13,027 bases of DNA from CAYPEK01 sp964409645 (GTDB taxonomy: Bacteria > UBP15 > UBA6099). Position 1 is the stretch's first letter; the number at the start of each line of letters is the position of its first letter. The position numbers and the translations under genes were made by a program. The notes under the pieces were generated by a model. It saw only the letters and a list, made by a program, of their open reading frames with translations. It had not been told where the DNA came from and did no database searches. The stretch is taken from the NCBI GenBank assembly GCA_964409645.1, contig CAYPEK010000114.1, positions 1 to 13,027 of the forward strand. The letters run 5' to 3'. This document shows positions 1 through 7,800 of the stretch, one piece after another.

Positions 1-1906
1 ACATCGGGTCGGTCCCGACAGTGTTGTATCTGCCGACATAGATGCCGGCCCCTGCTCCGTTTTGCGTCAGGGCAATCACCGGGCTCGCGTCGTTCACAGT
101 GCTGTTCCGGGTGATTATCCCTGACAGCCCCGATCCGTCTCCCGTGTAGCTTGCCGCTCCGACCGTGCCGGTCACACTCAGGTTGTCGTTGACGTTCACA
201 CTCCCCACGCTGTCGCTTATGCCGCCGCCCGCGAGCGTGATATTGCCGCCCGCGTTGTCGAACGTGATGTCGCCGCTCGCCGTGCTCATCGTAAGCGCGC
301 CCGTCATCGTGTCGCCGACTTTGTCCACATAATATGGATGGTCATCGTCGCCTAGGCCCGCAATCGAGCCGTGGTCTATCGACCCCATGTCGGCGGCTAT
401 CGTTACTGTGTTCGCTCCGTCGTCCGGCGTGATCGTCACACCCGAGCCTGCAATTAGGTCGATGTCGCCACCGTCGTTCGTCACTCCGTCCACACTCGAC
501 ACCACATTCACGTTCAGGTCCGCTGCCGTCAGCGTTCCGTCTGCCACCTTCGCGCTCGTCACCGAGTCGTCTTGCGGTGTGACATTCGTTACCGATGTCC
601 CGTCGCCGCTGAAACCTGTCGCAGTCACTGTCCCCGCGTTTGTTATGTCATGCGTCCCCATGTTGAGATCGCCTGTCAGCGTATCGCCCACCTTTTTCGC
701 ATATTGCGTGTGCGGATCGCCGGCCGTGAGGTTAGCGAGACTATTGTGATCGACCGCAGAAACATCGGCCGTTAATGTAATCGTGTTTGCCGTATCGTCC
801 GGCGTTATCGTTATCCCGTTGCCGGCGATGAGATCGACGTCGCCGCCGTCGTTCGTCACGCCGTCCACACTCGACACCACATTCACGCTCAGGTCCGCCG
901 CCGTCAGCGTTCCGTCTGCCACCTTCGCGCTCGTCACCGAGTCGTCTTTTGGAGTGACATTCGTCACCGACGTCCCGTCGCCGCTGAATCCCGTCGCCGT
1001 CACCGTCCCGGCGTTCGCTATGTTGTACGTCCCCATGTTCAGGTCGCCAGTCATCATGTCGCCCGCTTTTTTCGTGTACTGCGTGTGCGGATCGCCGGCC
1101 GTGAGGTTGGCAAGACTGTTGTGATCCACCACCGAAACATCGGCTGCAAAAGTGATTGTGTTCGCTGCATCGTCGGGCGTTATTGTTATTCCGCTGCCCG
1201 CAACGAGATCCACATTCCCACCGTCGTTCGTCACTCCATCAACACTCGACACCACATTCACGCTCAGGTCAGCCGCCGTCAGGCTGTTGTCCGCAACCTT
1301 CGCACTCGTCACCGAGTTGTCTTTCGGAGTTACATTCGTTACCGCCGTGCCGTCGCCGCTCAAATTCGTCGCCGCCACCGTCCCGGATGCATTCAGATTC
1401 CCCGTTACCGCCAGCGCGCCCGTGATCGTTCCGCCCGTTTTGTCGAGCTTTTCCGTGTCCAGTTCCGCGATCGCGTTCTGCACATTCGTCGAAGCCACGT
1501 TCCCCGCCGGCGTGAAAACCACGTTCACCGCCTTCGTCTGCACCGAATACGCCGCACCAGCGATCTGCTCCCTCGGCGACAGTGTAGTGCTCTCGACCTT
1601 CAGTTCGAGATAGACCGGGTTGTCCCAATTGATCGTTGATAAATTGCAACCGGCGGATCCGATCCTGTACGAGAACACTCCCGCCGTGACGGCCACCGAC
1701 TGCGCGCCAGACGTACACAACTGTGCTCCGCCCGACGCTGAATCATATAGCGTGAACGTAATATTCTTGGTGCCCGTCACTGCCGCCCCGCTCTCCATCA
1801 GGTATCCCTGATAGTCAACAAGTTGCGGCGTCGCCGCGTATGCCGCCGCGCACAACACAAGCGCAGCAAGAAAAACAATCGCTCGACTTATCAAATTATG
1901 TTTCAT
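1..1906 (-). CDS. Secreted modular fibre-like surface protein with tandem 125-aa repeats (partial, C-terminus outside window)
   Basis: The reading frame starts at ATG 1906-1904 and stays open to the left edge (635 codons). A GGTGG Shine-Dalgarno lies just upstream of the ATG. Residues 1-24 form a Sec signal peptide (MKHNLISRAIVF..., hydrophobic core, AYA cleavage site). Residues ~25-125 (PQLVDYQGYLMESG ... TLSPREQIAGAAYSV) are a β-rich N-terminal domain that I recognise from many large secreted bacterial proteins: 'YQGYL', 'FTLYDSASGG', then 'LSPREQIAGAAYS'. From residue 183 a 125-residue module repeats three times (183-307, 308-432, 433 onward, the last degenerate after ~530). Each has SGDGTxVTNVTP, SVTSAKVAD, NVVSSVDGVTNDGG, GITITPDD, DHxSLANL and GDxxTGxLxM. 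The composition is Gly/Thr/Asn/Asp-rich with no Cys in the modules, as in tail-fibre or adhesin shafts. It probably acts outside the cell as a fibre or adhesin; substrate unknown. The gene is monocistronic as far as visible, 254 bp downstream of the acetyltransferase. Confidence 0.85.
   Translation of the reverse strand, partial: MKHNLISRAIVFLAALVLCAAAYAATPQLVDYQGYLMESGAAVTGTKNITFTLYDSASGGAQLCTSGAQSVAVTAGVFSYRIGSAGCNLSTINWDNPVYLELKVESTTLSPREQIAGAAYSVQTKAVNVVFTPAGNVASTNVQNAIAELDTEKLDKTGGTITGALAVTGNLNASGTVAATNLSGDGTAVTNVTPKDNSVTSAKVADNSLTAADLSVNVVSSVDGVTNDGGNVDLVAGSGITITPDDAANTITFAADVSVVDHNSLANLTAGDPHTQYTKKAGDMMTGDLNMGTYNIANAGTVTATGFSGDGTSVTNVTPKDDSVTSAKVADGTLTAADLSVNVVSSVDGVTNDGGDVDLIAGNGITITPDDTANTITLTADVSAVDHNSLANLTAGDPHTQYAKKVGDTLTGDLNMGTHDITNAGTVTATGFSGDGTSVTNVTPQDDSVTSAKVADGTLTAADLNVNVVSSVDGVTNDGGDIDLIAGSGVTITPDDGANTVTIAADMGSIDHGSIAGLGDDDHPYYVDKVGDTMTGALTMSTASGDITFDNAGGNITLAGGGISDSVGSVNVNDNLSVTGTVGAASYTGDGSGLSGIITRNSTVNDASPVIALTQNGAGAGIYVGRYNTVGTDPM
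340..1360 (-). repeat. In-gene tandem repeat, period 375 bp (125 codons), about 2.7 copies
   Basis: Equivalent bases fall at 1360, 985 and 610 (the AGC codon of SGDGT) and at 1139, 764 and 389 (the GAT/GAC codon of the 'xAD' motif before DHxSLANL), so the period is exactly 375 bp. Copies 1 and 2 are nearly complete. Copy 3 diverges after the DHGSIAGL segment. Long runs are identical at nucleotide level, for example around the VSSVDGVTNDGG codons, so this is a recent duplication or an array kept uniform by recombination, not merely conserved protein structure. Confidence 0.85.
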
Positions 1907-2160
1907 CTTTGACCACCCAAAATTTGTCGGTTAAATATATATACCCAAACATATATTTTGCATATTTTTTGAGTGAATTGGTGGATATTTATTAAAATAT
2001 TGTAACAATATTGTAATAATATTAATTGCTATTGTATATATATTAATAGTGTTTAGTTGCTAATTATTACTGTTTACTTGGGTAAATCTGCCGTTTCGGT
2101 CAGAATATATCGACTGTATAGAGGTTCGTTTTTCAACAGCTTTTAAACGCCGTCTGTGGG
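1907..2160. promoter_or_regulatory. AT-rich upstream region of the fibre gene with tandem/palindromic operator-like element
   Basis: These 254 bp are much more AT-rich than the flanking genes. At 1996-2012 there is a perfect interrupted palindrome, AATATTGT-A-ACAATATT. On the minus strand it forms part of a tandem TTACAATATT(G/T) pair. It sits about 90 bp upstream of the fibre gene's start, where an operator would be expected. Several TATA-like stretches are present, but I cannot assign one -35/-10 pair with confidence. I see no convincing terminator for the acetyltransferase in this spacer. Confidence 0.35.
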
Positions 2161-2709
2161 TTATTGTTCGGTGATTTCGCGTTTTTTGATCTCGCGCGCC
2201 GGGACGCCGCCCACAACCGTCCAGTCGGGCACGTCGCGCGCCACCACCGCGCCCGCCGCCACAACCGCTCCCTCGCCCACCGTCACACCCGGCAGGATCA
2301 CCGAGTGCGCGCCGAGCCAAACATGCGACTTTATCTTTATCGGTTTGCCGATCGTGGACAGACTCAGCTTACTCATGTCGTGGTTCACGGCCGTAATAAC
2401 AACCTCCGGGCCGACCAGCACGTGGTCGCCGATCTCGACCGCCCCGTCGCGATGCGCAAATATCCGCGTCCCCCAGCCGATCCAAACGTCGTTGCCGATC
2501 GATATCCGGCTTAGCGGAGTCATCCACGCGCCGTTTGTGATGATACAGTTCTCTCCGAGATGCATCATGCGTTTGCGGAAAAAACGGTTCCGCCACCAGC
2601 CCGGCATCAGGTCCGCGACGAGATAAAAGATGTAATCCATGTAGAGGAGTTTCGACAGCGCGGGGGTTCCGCTCGGAGGTAAAACATACACTGACGGGTC
2701 TTCGTCCAT
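2161..2709 (-). CDS. Hexapeptide-repeat (left-handed β-helix) acyltransferase, maltose/galactoside O-acetyltransferase-like
   Basis: This 182-residue protein has the LacA/Maa/NodL/WbbJ-type fold. Imperfect hexapeptides run from residue ~68 (ISIGNDVWIGWGTRIF) to ~162, ending in ILPGVTVGEGAVVAAGAVVARDVP, the classic end of the family. His110 in AVNHD matches the catalytic histidine that activates the acceptor hydroxyl, and WLG at 131-133 and the GGVPAREI end also fit. The family transfers acetyl from acetyl-CoA to a sugar hydroxyl in the cytoplasm; the acceptor here cannot be read from the sequence. I chose ATG 2709 because a GGGAGAGG Shine-Dalgarno lies a few bases upstream. A TTG in frame at 2730 would add seven residues and leave that Shine-Dalgarno inside the gene. 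The N-terminal ~50 residues (LLYMDYIFYLVADLMPGWWRN) resemble the lead-in seen in WbbJ-like surface-polysaccharide acetyltransferases. No glycan genes adjoin it. Confidence 0.88.
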   Translation of the reverse strand: MDEDPSVYVLPPSGTPALSKLLYMDYIFYLVADLMPGWWRNRFFRKRMMHLGENCIITNGAWMTPLSRISIGNDVWIGWGTRIFAHRDGAVEIGDHVLVGPEVVITAVNHDMSKLSLSTIGKPIKIKSHVWLGAHSVILPGVTVGEGAVVAAGAVVARDVPDWTVVGGVPAREIKKREITEQ

Positions 2710-2773
2710 TCGCCTCTCCCGCGGGCTCAACGCCGCCCGGGAATCGTCATTTTCATACTTATAACCGGGTCAG

Positions 2774-2802
2774 ATTATACCACGCGCGCCCGCTCCGAAC
2801 AA
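2774..2802 (-). promoter_or_regulatory. σ70-type promoter for the acetyltransferase
   Basis: On the minus strand TTGTTC (2802-2797) and a perfect TATAAT (2779-2774) are separated by exactly 17 bp. Initiation would fall near 2767, about 58 bases before the ATG at 2709. The -35 matches only the TTG half of the consensus, but the -10 and spacing are ideal. Confidence 0.5.
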
Positions 2803-2814
2803 GGCGAGAGAATC

Positions 2815-2942
2815 GGGGTCAGGCCGTGAATTGGGAATTGAGATTCCGAAAATTTCGAGAATCACTTTTTGCTGGAAAGACATACTTGCACCGACAATCC
2901 CTTTCCTGATCCCGATCAATTCCCAATTCATGGCCTGACCCC
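2815..2942. repeat. 128-bp element with 26-bp terminal inverted repeats (MITE/REP-like)
   Basis: The left arm, 2815-2840, begins GGGGTCAGGCCGTGAATTGG. The right arm, 2917-2942, is its reverse complement with a single mismatch (GTG versus ATG). The arms enclose 76 bp with no reading frame. The GGGGTCAGGCC...TGACCCC ends resemble termini I recall near IS200-like (Y1/REP-associated tyrosine) transposases in environmental genomes; no transposase is present here. The element lies between the radical SAM stop and the acetyltransferase promoter and could fold into a long transcript hairpin acting as the radical SAM terminator. I see no clear target-site duplication. Confidence 0.65.
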
Positions 2943-2991
2943 AGCACCTTTAACGCGCGAGATTCCTCTTCAACTACCAATCACGGTTTAA

Positions 2992-4476
2992 TTAACGTAA
3001 CACTCTGCGTATCTTCCGCAGAAACACCACAACCCTCGCGAGCAGCGCCGGAACCGGCTCCGTCAGCGCATTCCTGTGGCGCAGCAGATAACGCACCAGC
3101 GAGTGCGGCACGAGCCGCGTGCCCGTCACCAGAAACAGCAGCAGATTGTAATATCTCTTCTCGCCGACATCGTAATGCACGTCGTACAGCTTGCTCGACG
3201 GCTTGTTCGTCAGCGGCGCGTGGATCGGCGAGTTTTCGTGCTCGAAAATCGGGTCGTCGAGCGCGGCGCCCTCTTTCCTCCCCGAAATCAGCCCGTCCGC
3301 CAGCGCCCGCTTGTACAGCTCGGTGCCCGGAAAAAAGAACAGGTTGAACCCGAAAAAGATGTACGGCGGCGAAATTTCGAGCACCGTCTCGATCGTCTCC
3401 TTCACATTCTCGACCGACTCGTAAGGGTTGTTGAAAATGAGGTCGTAGCAGACCGCCTTCAGGCCGAGATCGTGCAGCAGATGGAACATCTGCACCGTCT
3501 TCTCCCTCGACACCGGCCGCCGGTAAATCTCGCGGTTCGTCCGCTCGCTGCCCGACTGCAAGCCGACCTGAATCGTGTCCATCCCGGCCGCCTTCATCGC
3601 GAGCAGCTTCTCGCGCGATATGTTCAGCGGATTCGCAAGCAACTGGAACGGCAGCCCGATCCGCTCCTTGTACAACGCCGCGAACTCCTCGATTTCTTCT
3701 CTTTTACGCGACAGAAAATTGTCATCCCAGAAATTCACCCGGCGCATGTCGCCGAAGCGGCCCTTCGCGTACTCCAGCTCGGCGATGATCCGCCCCACCG
3801 ACATCTCGCGGAAATAGCGGCCCTTGCCCTTCGCCGCATCGCGCAGATAGTTGTTGTAGCAGAATGTGCAGTTGTACGGGCATCCGCGGCTCATCATTGC
3901 CTGCGCCGCGTAGCCGAGCATCGCTTCTTCCCTGCCCTGATCGGTGAAAACCTTGCCGCCCGCGAATATCAGATGGTCGTCCCAGTCGAGGTCCTGAAAC
4001 GGCAGCAAGTCGATGTCCTGCACCGGCGCCGAAAAAACCGGCGCGCGGCCCTCCGGGTCCCACCGGCTCACAACCCCGTCCGACTCGAACGGCTGGCCGG
4101 GCCGGAACGACTCCGCGAACTCCGGAAACGTATCGTCCGCCTCGCCGATGAAAGCGTAATCCGCCGATTCGAGGCAGTCCCGCGTGTCGATCCCGGTGTG
4201 CACGCCGCCCCACACGACCGGCGACGATACCGCGCCCCGGATCGCCGCGCTGATCGCCCTCGATGCGGGCGCGACATCCGTCATCACGCTCAGCCCCACG
4301 ATGTCCGGCGCGAGATTCCTGATCTCCCCCGCGACGCGGCCGCAGAGTGCGGAGTCCGCCCTGTCTGTGACAAACAGCAACTTAACATCGTGCCCGCGCG
4401 ACTTCATCCGCGCGCTCAGTGCACGCACGTTGCACCCGTATATGCTCTCGGATATCAGAAGAATCGCAATCCGCAT
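2992..4476 (-). CDS. B12-binding-fold radical SAM protein (class B methyltransferase/BchE-like family)
   Basis: This 494-residue cytoplasmic protein has two recognisable parts. Residues 1-~125 form a cobalamin-binding-like Rossmann domain (MRIAILLISESIYGCNVRALS ... DIVGLSVMT ... VVWGGVHTGIDTRDCLESADYAFIGEAD). It lacks an obvious DxHxxG, as is usual in this radical SAM class, where cobalamin is bound base-off. Residues ~190-400 are the radical SAM barrel, with the 4Fe-4S ligands in C199-PYN-C203-TF-C206, a GLQSGSE segment (305-311, equivalent to the usual GIESGSE) and the FPGTEL motif at 382-387. Family members methylate unactivated carbons or rearrange lipids, pigments and antibiotics; the substrate here cannot be inferred. 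The start ATG has only a weak GACGGA upstream. Length and motifs are intact. The gene stands alone, with repeats on both sides. Confidence 0.85.
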   Translation of the reverse strand: MRIAILLISESIYGCNVRALSARMKSRGHDVKLLFVTDRADSALCGRVAGEIRNLAPDIVGLSVMTDVAPASRAISAAIRGAVSSPVVWGGVHTGIDTRDCLESADYAFIGEADDTFPEFAESFRPGQPFESDGVVSRWDPEGRAPVFSAPVQDIDLLPFQDLDWDDHLIFAGGKVFTDQGREEAMLGYAAQAMMSRGCPYNCTFCYNNYLRDAAKGKGRYFREMSVGRIIAELEYAKGRFGDMRRVNFWDDNFLSRKREEIEEFAALYKERIGLPFQLLANPLNISREKLLAMKAAGMDTIQVGLQSGSERTNREIYRRPVSREKTVQMFHLLHDLGLKAVCYDLIFNNPYESVENVKETIETVLEISPPYIFFGFNLFFFPGTELYKRALADGLISGRKEGAALDDPIFEHENSPIHAPLTNKPSSKLYDVHYDVGEKRYYNLLLFLVTGTRLVPHSLVRYLLRHRNALTEPVPALLARVVVFLRKIRRVLR

Positions 4477-4501
4477 TCCGTCAGTCGGCCCCCGCCGGCA
4501 T

Positions 4502-4524
4502 CATTATATCCATTCATTATATCC
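4502..4524 (-). promoter_or_regulatory. Tandem TATAAT boxes upstream of the radical SAM gene
   Basis: On the minus strand GGATATAATG occurs twice with a 13-bp period (4524-4515 and 4511-4502), giving two perfect TATAAT hexamers 27-48 bases before the ATG at 4476. No good -35 sits at 17 bp from either; a TTGCGG lies 21 bp from the start-proximal box. It is a plausible promoter with redundant -10 elements. Confidence 0.35.
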
Positions 4525-4601
4525 GGCGTCCGCAAAATTCATAGTAACCGCCAGCTCTCGCACACGACCCGGCACCGCTGAAGAAGCTGCCTTTAATTTT
4601 T

Positions 4602-4627
4602 CACCACAAAGACACGAAGCCACAAAG
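4602..4627. repeat. CACCACAAAGACACGAAG-type interspersed repeat
   Basis: The stretch CACCACAAAGACACGAAG followed by CCACAAAG matches a short intergenic repeat that I recall as common in many uncultured and deltaproteobacterial genomes. It is internally repetitive (CCACAAAG / CGAAGCCACAAAG). It encodes nothing and lies in the spacer between two minus-strand genes. Confidence 0.5.
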
Positions 4628-4691
4628 AATACATTATCGCGCTCTGACGATCGCGTCTAAGGCATTAATACAAAAGATGAATATCGAATAG

Positions 4692-4725
4692 AACCACAGA
4701 TGAACACAGCTAGACACGGATAAAA
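4692..4725. repeat. AACCACAGATGAACACAG-type interspersed repeat
   Basis: AACCACAGATGAACACAG followed by CTAGACACGGATAAAA is a second short repeat type with an internal A/C-rich ACACAG-like period. I recall it together with the CACAAAGACACGAAG type in bacterial spacers. Here the two lie 65 bp apart. Function unknown. Confidence 0.5.
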
Positions 4726-4762
4726 GTCGGTATGTCGATCCACGTTGCTTTTTAGAATATTT

Positions 4763-4797
4763 TGCTATATTCTATATCCTGTATTCTATATTCTCAT
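4763..4797. repeat. TATTCTATATCCTGTATTCTATATTC quasi-periodic repeat
   Basis: This is a degenerate tandem of (T)ATTCTATAT / CCTGTATTCTATAT units with a period of roughly 7-8 bp, read on the minus strand as GAATATAGAATACAGGATAT. It is low in complexity and non-coding, and is the third repeat type in this spacer. Confidence 0.5.
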
Positions 4798-4813
4798 CAT
4801 TGGTTTTTCCTGA

Positions 4814-4841
4814 ATTCTCGCTACTGGCTACTCGCTACTGT
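4814..4841. repeat. AGTAGCGAGTAGCCAGTAGCGAG tandem repeat next to the sensor stop codon
   Basis: On the minus strand, five bases after the TGA of the c-di-GMP gene, the sequence reads ACAGTAGCGAGTAGCCAGTA and continues GCGAGAAT: three AGTAGC(G/C) units of 7 bp. With the neighbouring repeats this makes four unrelated repeat types within ~240 bp. No hairpin terminator is visible for the sensor gene before or within it. Confidence 0.55.
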
Positions 4842-4845
4842 TTCA

Positions 4846-7800
4846 TCAGGCGAATTTTCCGCCCGACATGAGAATCTGTTCGAGCTGTTCGGGGTTTATC
4901 GGCTCGCTGAAGTAGAAGCCCTGAATCTCGTCGCAGCCGACCGCGCGGAGAAATTCGAGCTGCTCCTTCGTCTCGACGTTCTCCGCGACGACCCGCTTCT
5001 TGAGCACGTGCGCCATCGTGATTATCGCCTGCACGATCGCCCCGGCGTCCGGGCTGTCCATCATGTCGTGAATGAAATCGTGCGCGATTTTGATGCTGTT
5101 GAACTGGAACTCGCGCAGGTATCCGAACGACGAGTAGCCGGTGCCGAAATCGTCGATCGACAACCGGACGCCGAGCCGGTTGATCTCCTTCAGGAGCGCG
5201 AGCGTGATGTCGAGGTTGTGCATCGCGGTGGATTCCGTGATTTCGAGTTCGAGACATTCCGGCGGCAACGCCGCGGCTTTAAGGTGCCGGTTGACATTCT
5301 GCAACAATCTCTGGTCGAGAAACTGCCTCGCGGACAGGTTCACAGCGACATGGATCGGAGGCGCGCCCCTGTCGAGCCAAGAGCGGAGTTGCCCGCAGGC
5401 GGTGCGCATCACCCAGTCGCCGATCGGCACTATCGTCCCGGTGTCCTCCGCGATCGGGATAAACTTCGCGGGCGACAGCATGCCGAGCGTCGGATGCTCC
5501 CATCTCACAAGCGCCTCCACGCCAACTATACTCCGCGTGGAAACCTCGACCTTCGGCTGGTATTGCAGCAGCAGTTCGTCCCGCTCCACCGCGCGCCGCA
5601 GGAAGTCCTCGAGCATCTTCCTCTCGGACGCCGCCTCGCGGTACTGCAAGTTGAACACCTCGTAATGCCGCCCGCGTTCTTTTTCCTTCGCGCGGTACAT
5701 CGCCATGTCCGCGTTCATTATCAGGTCCTCGGCCGAGTTCCCGCCGGACGGATAAACCGCCATCCCGATGCTCGCCCCGAGGAACACCTCACGCCCGGCA
5801 ATCGATATCGGGTTGAGGAACGTACGGTAAAGTTTCTCCGCCTCCGCGCCCGCCTCCTCCAACGATTTGATGCCCTTCACGATAACAAGGAACTCGTCGC
5901 CGCTGTACCGAGCGAGAAAGTCGCCCTCCCTCATCTCGGCCTGCAGCCGCGCCCCGACTATCTTCAACACCGAATCGCCAACCGTGTGGCCCATCGTGTC
6001 GTTTATATCCTTGAACCTGTCCAGATCGAGCAGAAGCACCGCGAGCTCGGCCCCGGCTGCCTCCGCCTCCGCTATCGCCAGCCTCAGCATCCGGTCGAAC
6101 ATGTAGCGGTTCGGCAAACCGGTCATCATGTCGTGGTACGCCATGTGCCTGAGCCGTTCCTCGGCGGTTCTACGTGCAATGAAATTGCCGATTATCTCCG
6201 TCGTAACCTTGAGAATCGCCGTGTCGCGGTCGTCGCATTGAGACAACTTCTCCGGGCTTTCGATGCCGAGCAGCCCTTCGAGCGCGCCGCCCATGTACAG
6301 AGGCAAAAGTACAAGCGACTCGAAATTCGAACCGCCTAATGCCTTCGCCTCCTCAATCAGCGCCTGATCGATCGTGCCGCAGCCTCCGATAAACAGCGGC
6401 TCACCCGTTCCGAGCAGACGCAGCAGCCCCGGCATCGCGTCGGGCGGCGGCGCGTTTCCGATGCTTTCCTCCTGCCCGTCTCCCCGCCACTCAACACGCA
6501 TCCTGCCCCTCTCGCTGTTGCCGAACAGCGCCAGATAAGCCCTGTCCGCGCCGGCCGCGCCGGCCAGTTCTCCGAGCGCCTCCCGTATCTCGTTCTCGAT
6601 GTCTTCCGCGCTCACGAACCGCGCCGAAACCGCGGACACCGCCATCTCCATCTCCAGACGCCTCTGCACCACCATTTCGGCCAGCCGCCGTTTCTCCTCG
6701 ACACCGATCGCGGACGCGATTATCCCCATGAACTTCATGTCGTCGTCCGGCACCATCACCGGCCGCCGGTACGCCACGCACAGAGACCCGATGAACTCGT
6801 TCGAGAACCGCACCGCCGTCGCCGCCAGCGCCTCCGGCGCCGCCGACAGGATCGGTTCCGCCGACGAATATTTAGACCCGGTCGCGCCCGTCAATATCGC
6901 CATCCCGTCCGGCCGGTCCTTCACCATGTCGTAAATAAAGCTCCCCGCCGCGGGGAACCTCGCGGGGAACACACCGCGCATTTGCCATTCGGCAATCGTA
7001 TCGAACCAGCCGCCGTCGTACCTCACGTAGAACGCGAAATCGGCGCCCATCAACTCGCCGCAGAGCGCCGTCAGCCGCCCGATGTTCGCGTCCGAGTCCG
7101 GCCCGAAGCCGAGAAAACTCTCGTTCGCCTTCGATATCCGCAGTTCGTTCCGCATCCGGTCCGTCGCGTCGTGCGCCACCACCTGCACCGCCGGTTTTCC
7201 CTGATAGGAAAACGCCGTCCCGGCCAGCTCGACGAAAATCATCGATCCGTCGCGACGCTTAAAACTCCTCTCGAAACGCGGCGAGTACGCCGACAACATC
7301 ATTTCCTTCCAGCGGTGGAACTCCTCGTCGTCCTCGGGAATCAGGAACTCCTCCAACCCGCGTCCGAGCGCGTCATTCTGCTCGTCCGCACCCAGCAGCG
7401 CCAGCGCCGCCGCATTCGCGAACACGATCTTACCGTCACTGAGTATCAGCACCGCGTCCGGCGAGTACTCAACAAGCTGCCGGTACCGCTCCTCGCTCTC
7501 CCTCAGCGTCTCCTGCTGCCGCAGCCGCATCTCCGTCTCTTCGAGGCCGCCGAGCATCATATTCACCGACGCCGCAACCTGCGAGAGTTCGTCGCCGCCG
7601 GCCACAGACATCCGCGCGGACAAGTTGCCGCCGATCCCGATGTATTTGATGTGCGCCACCAGTCTCGCAAGCGGCATCAGTATCTGCCTCTCAAGCACAA
7701 GCAGTATCAGGCCCGTGCCCACCAGTCCGATGACTATGAAAATTGCGTAAATATACCGTGCGCTCAGCCTGCTCAGAAGGAAAATCTCGCGCGGCATCTC

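Noticed and set aside
340..1360. CRISPR array or satellite DNA as an explanation of the 375-bp repeat
   Set aside because: The period is a multiple of three, there are no spacers, and the repeats translate into conserved protein modules in one open frame.
387..1639. Several plus-strand frames over the fibre gene, repeated three times (VIVxPxPAxRS... type)
   Set aside because: They repeat only because the minus-strand gene repeats with a 375-bp period. The minus frame has the signal peptide, Shine-Dalgarno and continuous 635-codon opening.
3076..4581. Plus-strand open frame of 501 codons opposite the radical SAM gene
   Set aside because: An Arg/Gln/His-rich shadow of the minus-strand radical SAM gene, whose cysteine motif and barrel motifs are clear.
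4762..6339. Plus-strand open frame of 525 codons opposite the GGDEF/EAL region
   Set aside because: It is antisense to a gene with intact motifs, is very Arg/His/Leu-rich with no recognisable domain, and is explained by the GC-rich third positions of the real gene.
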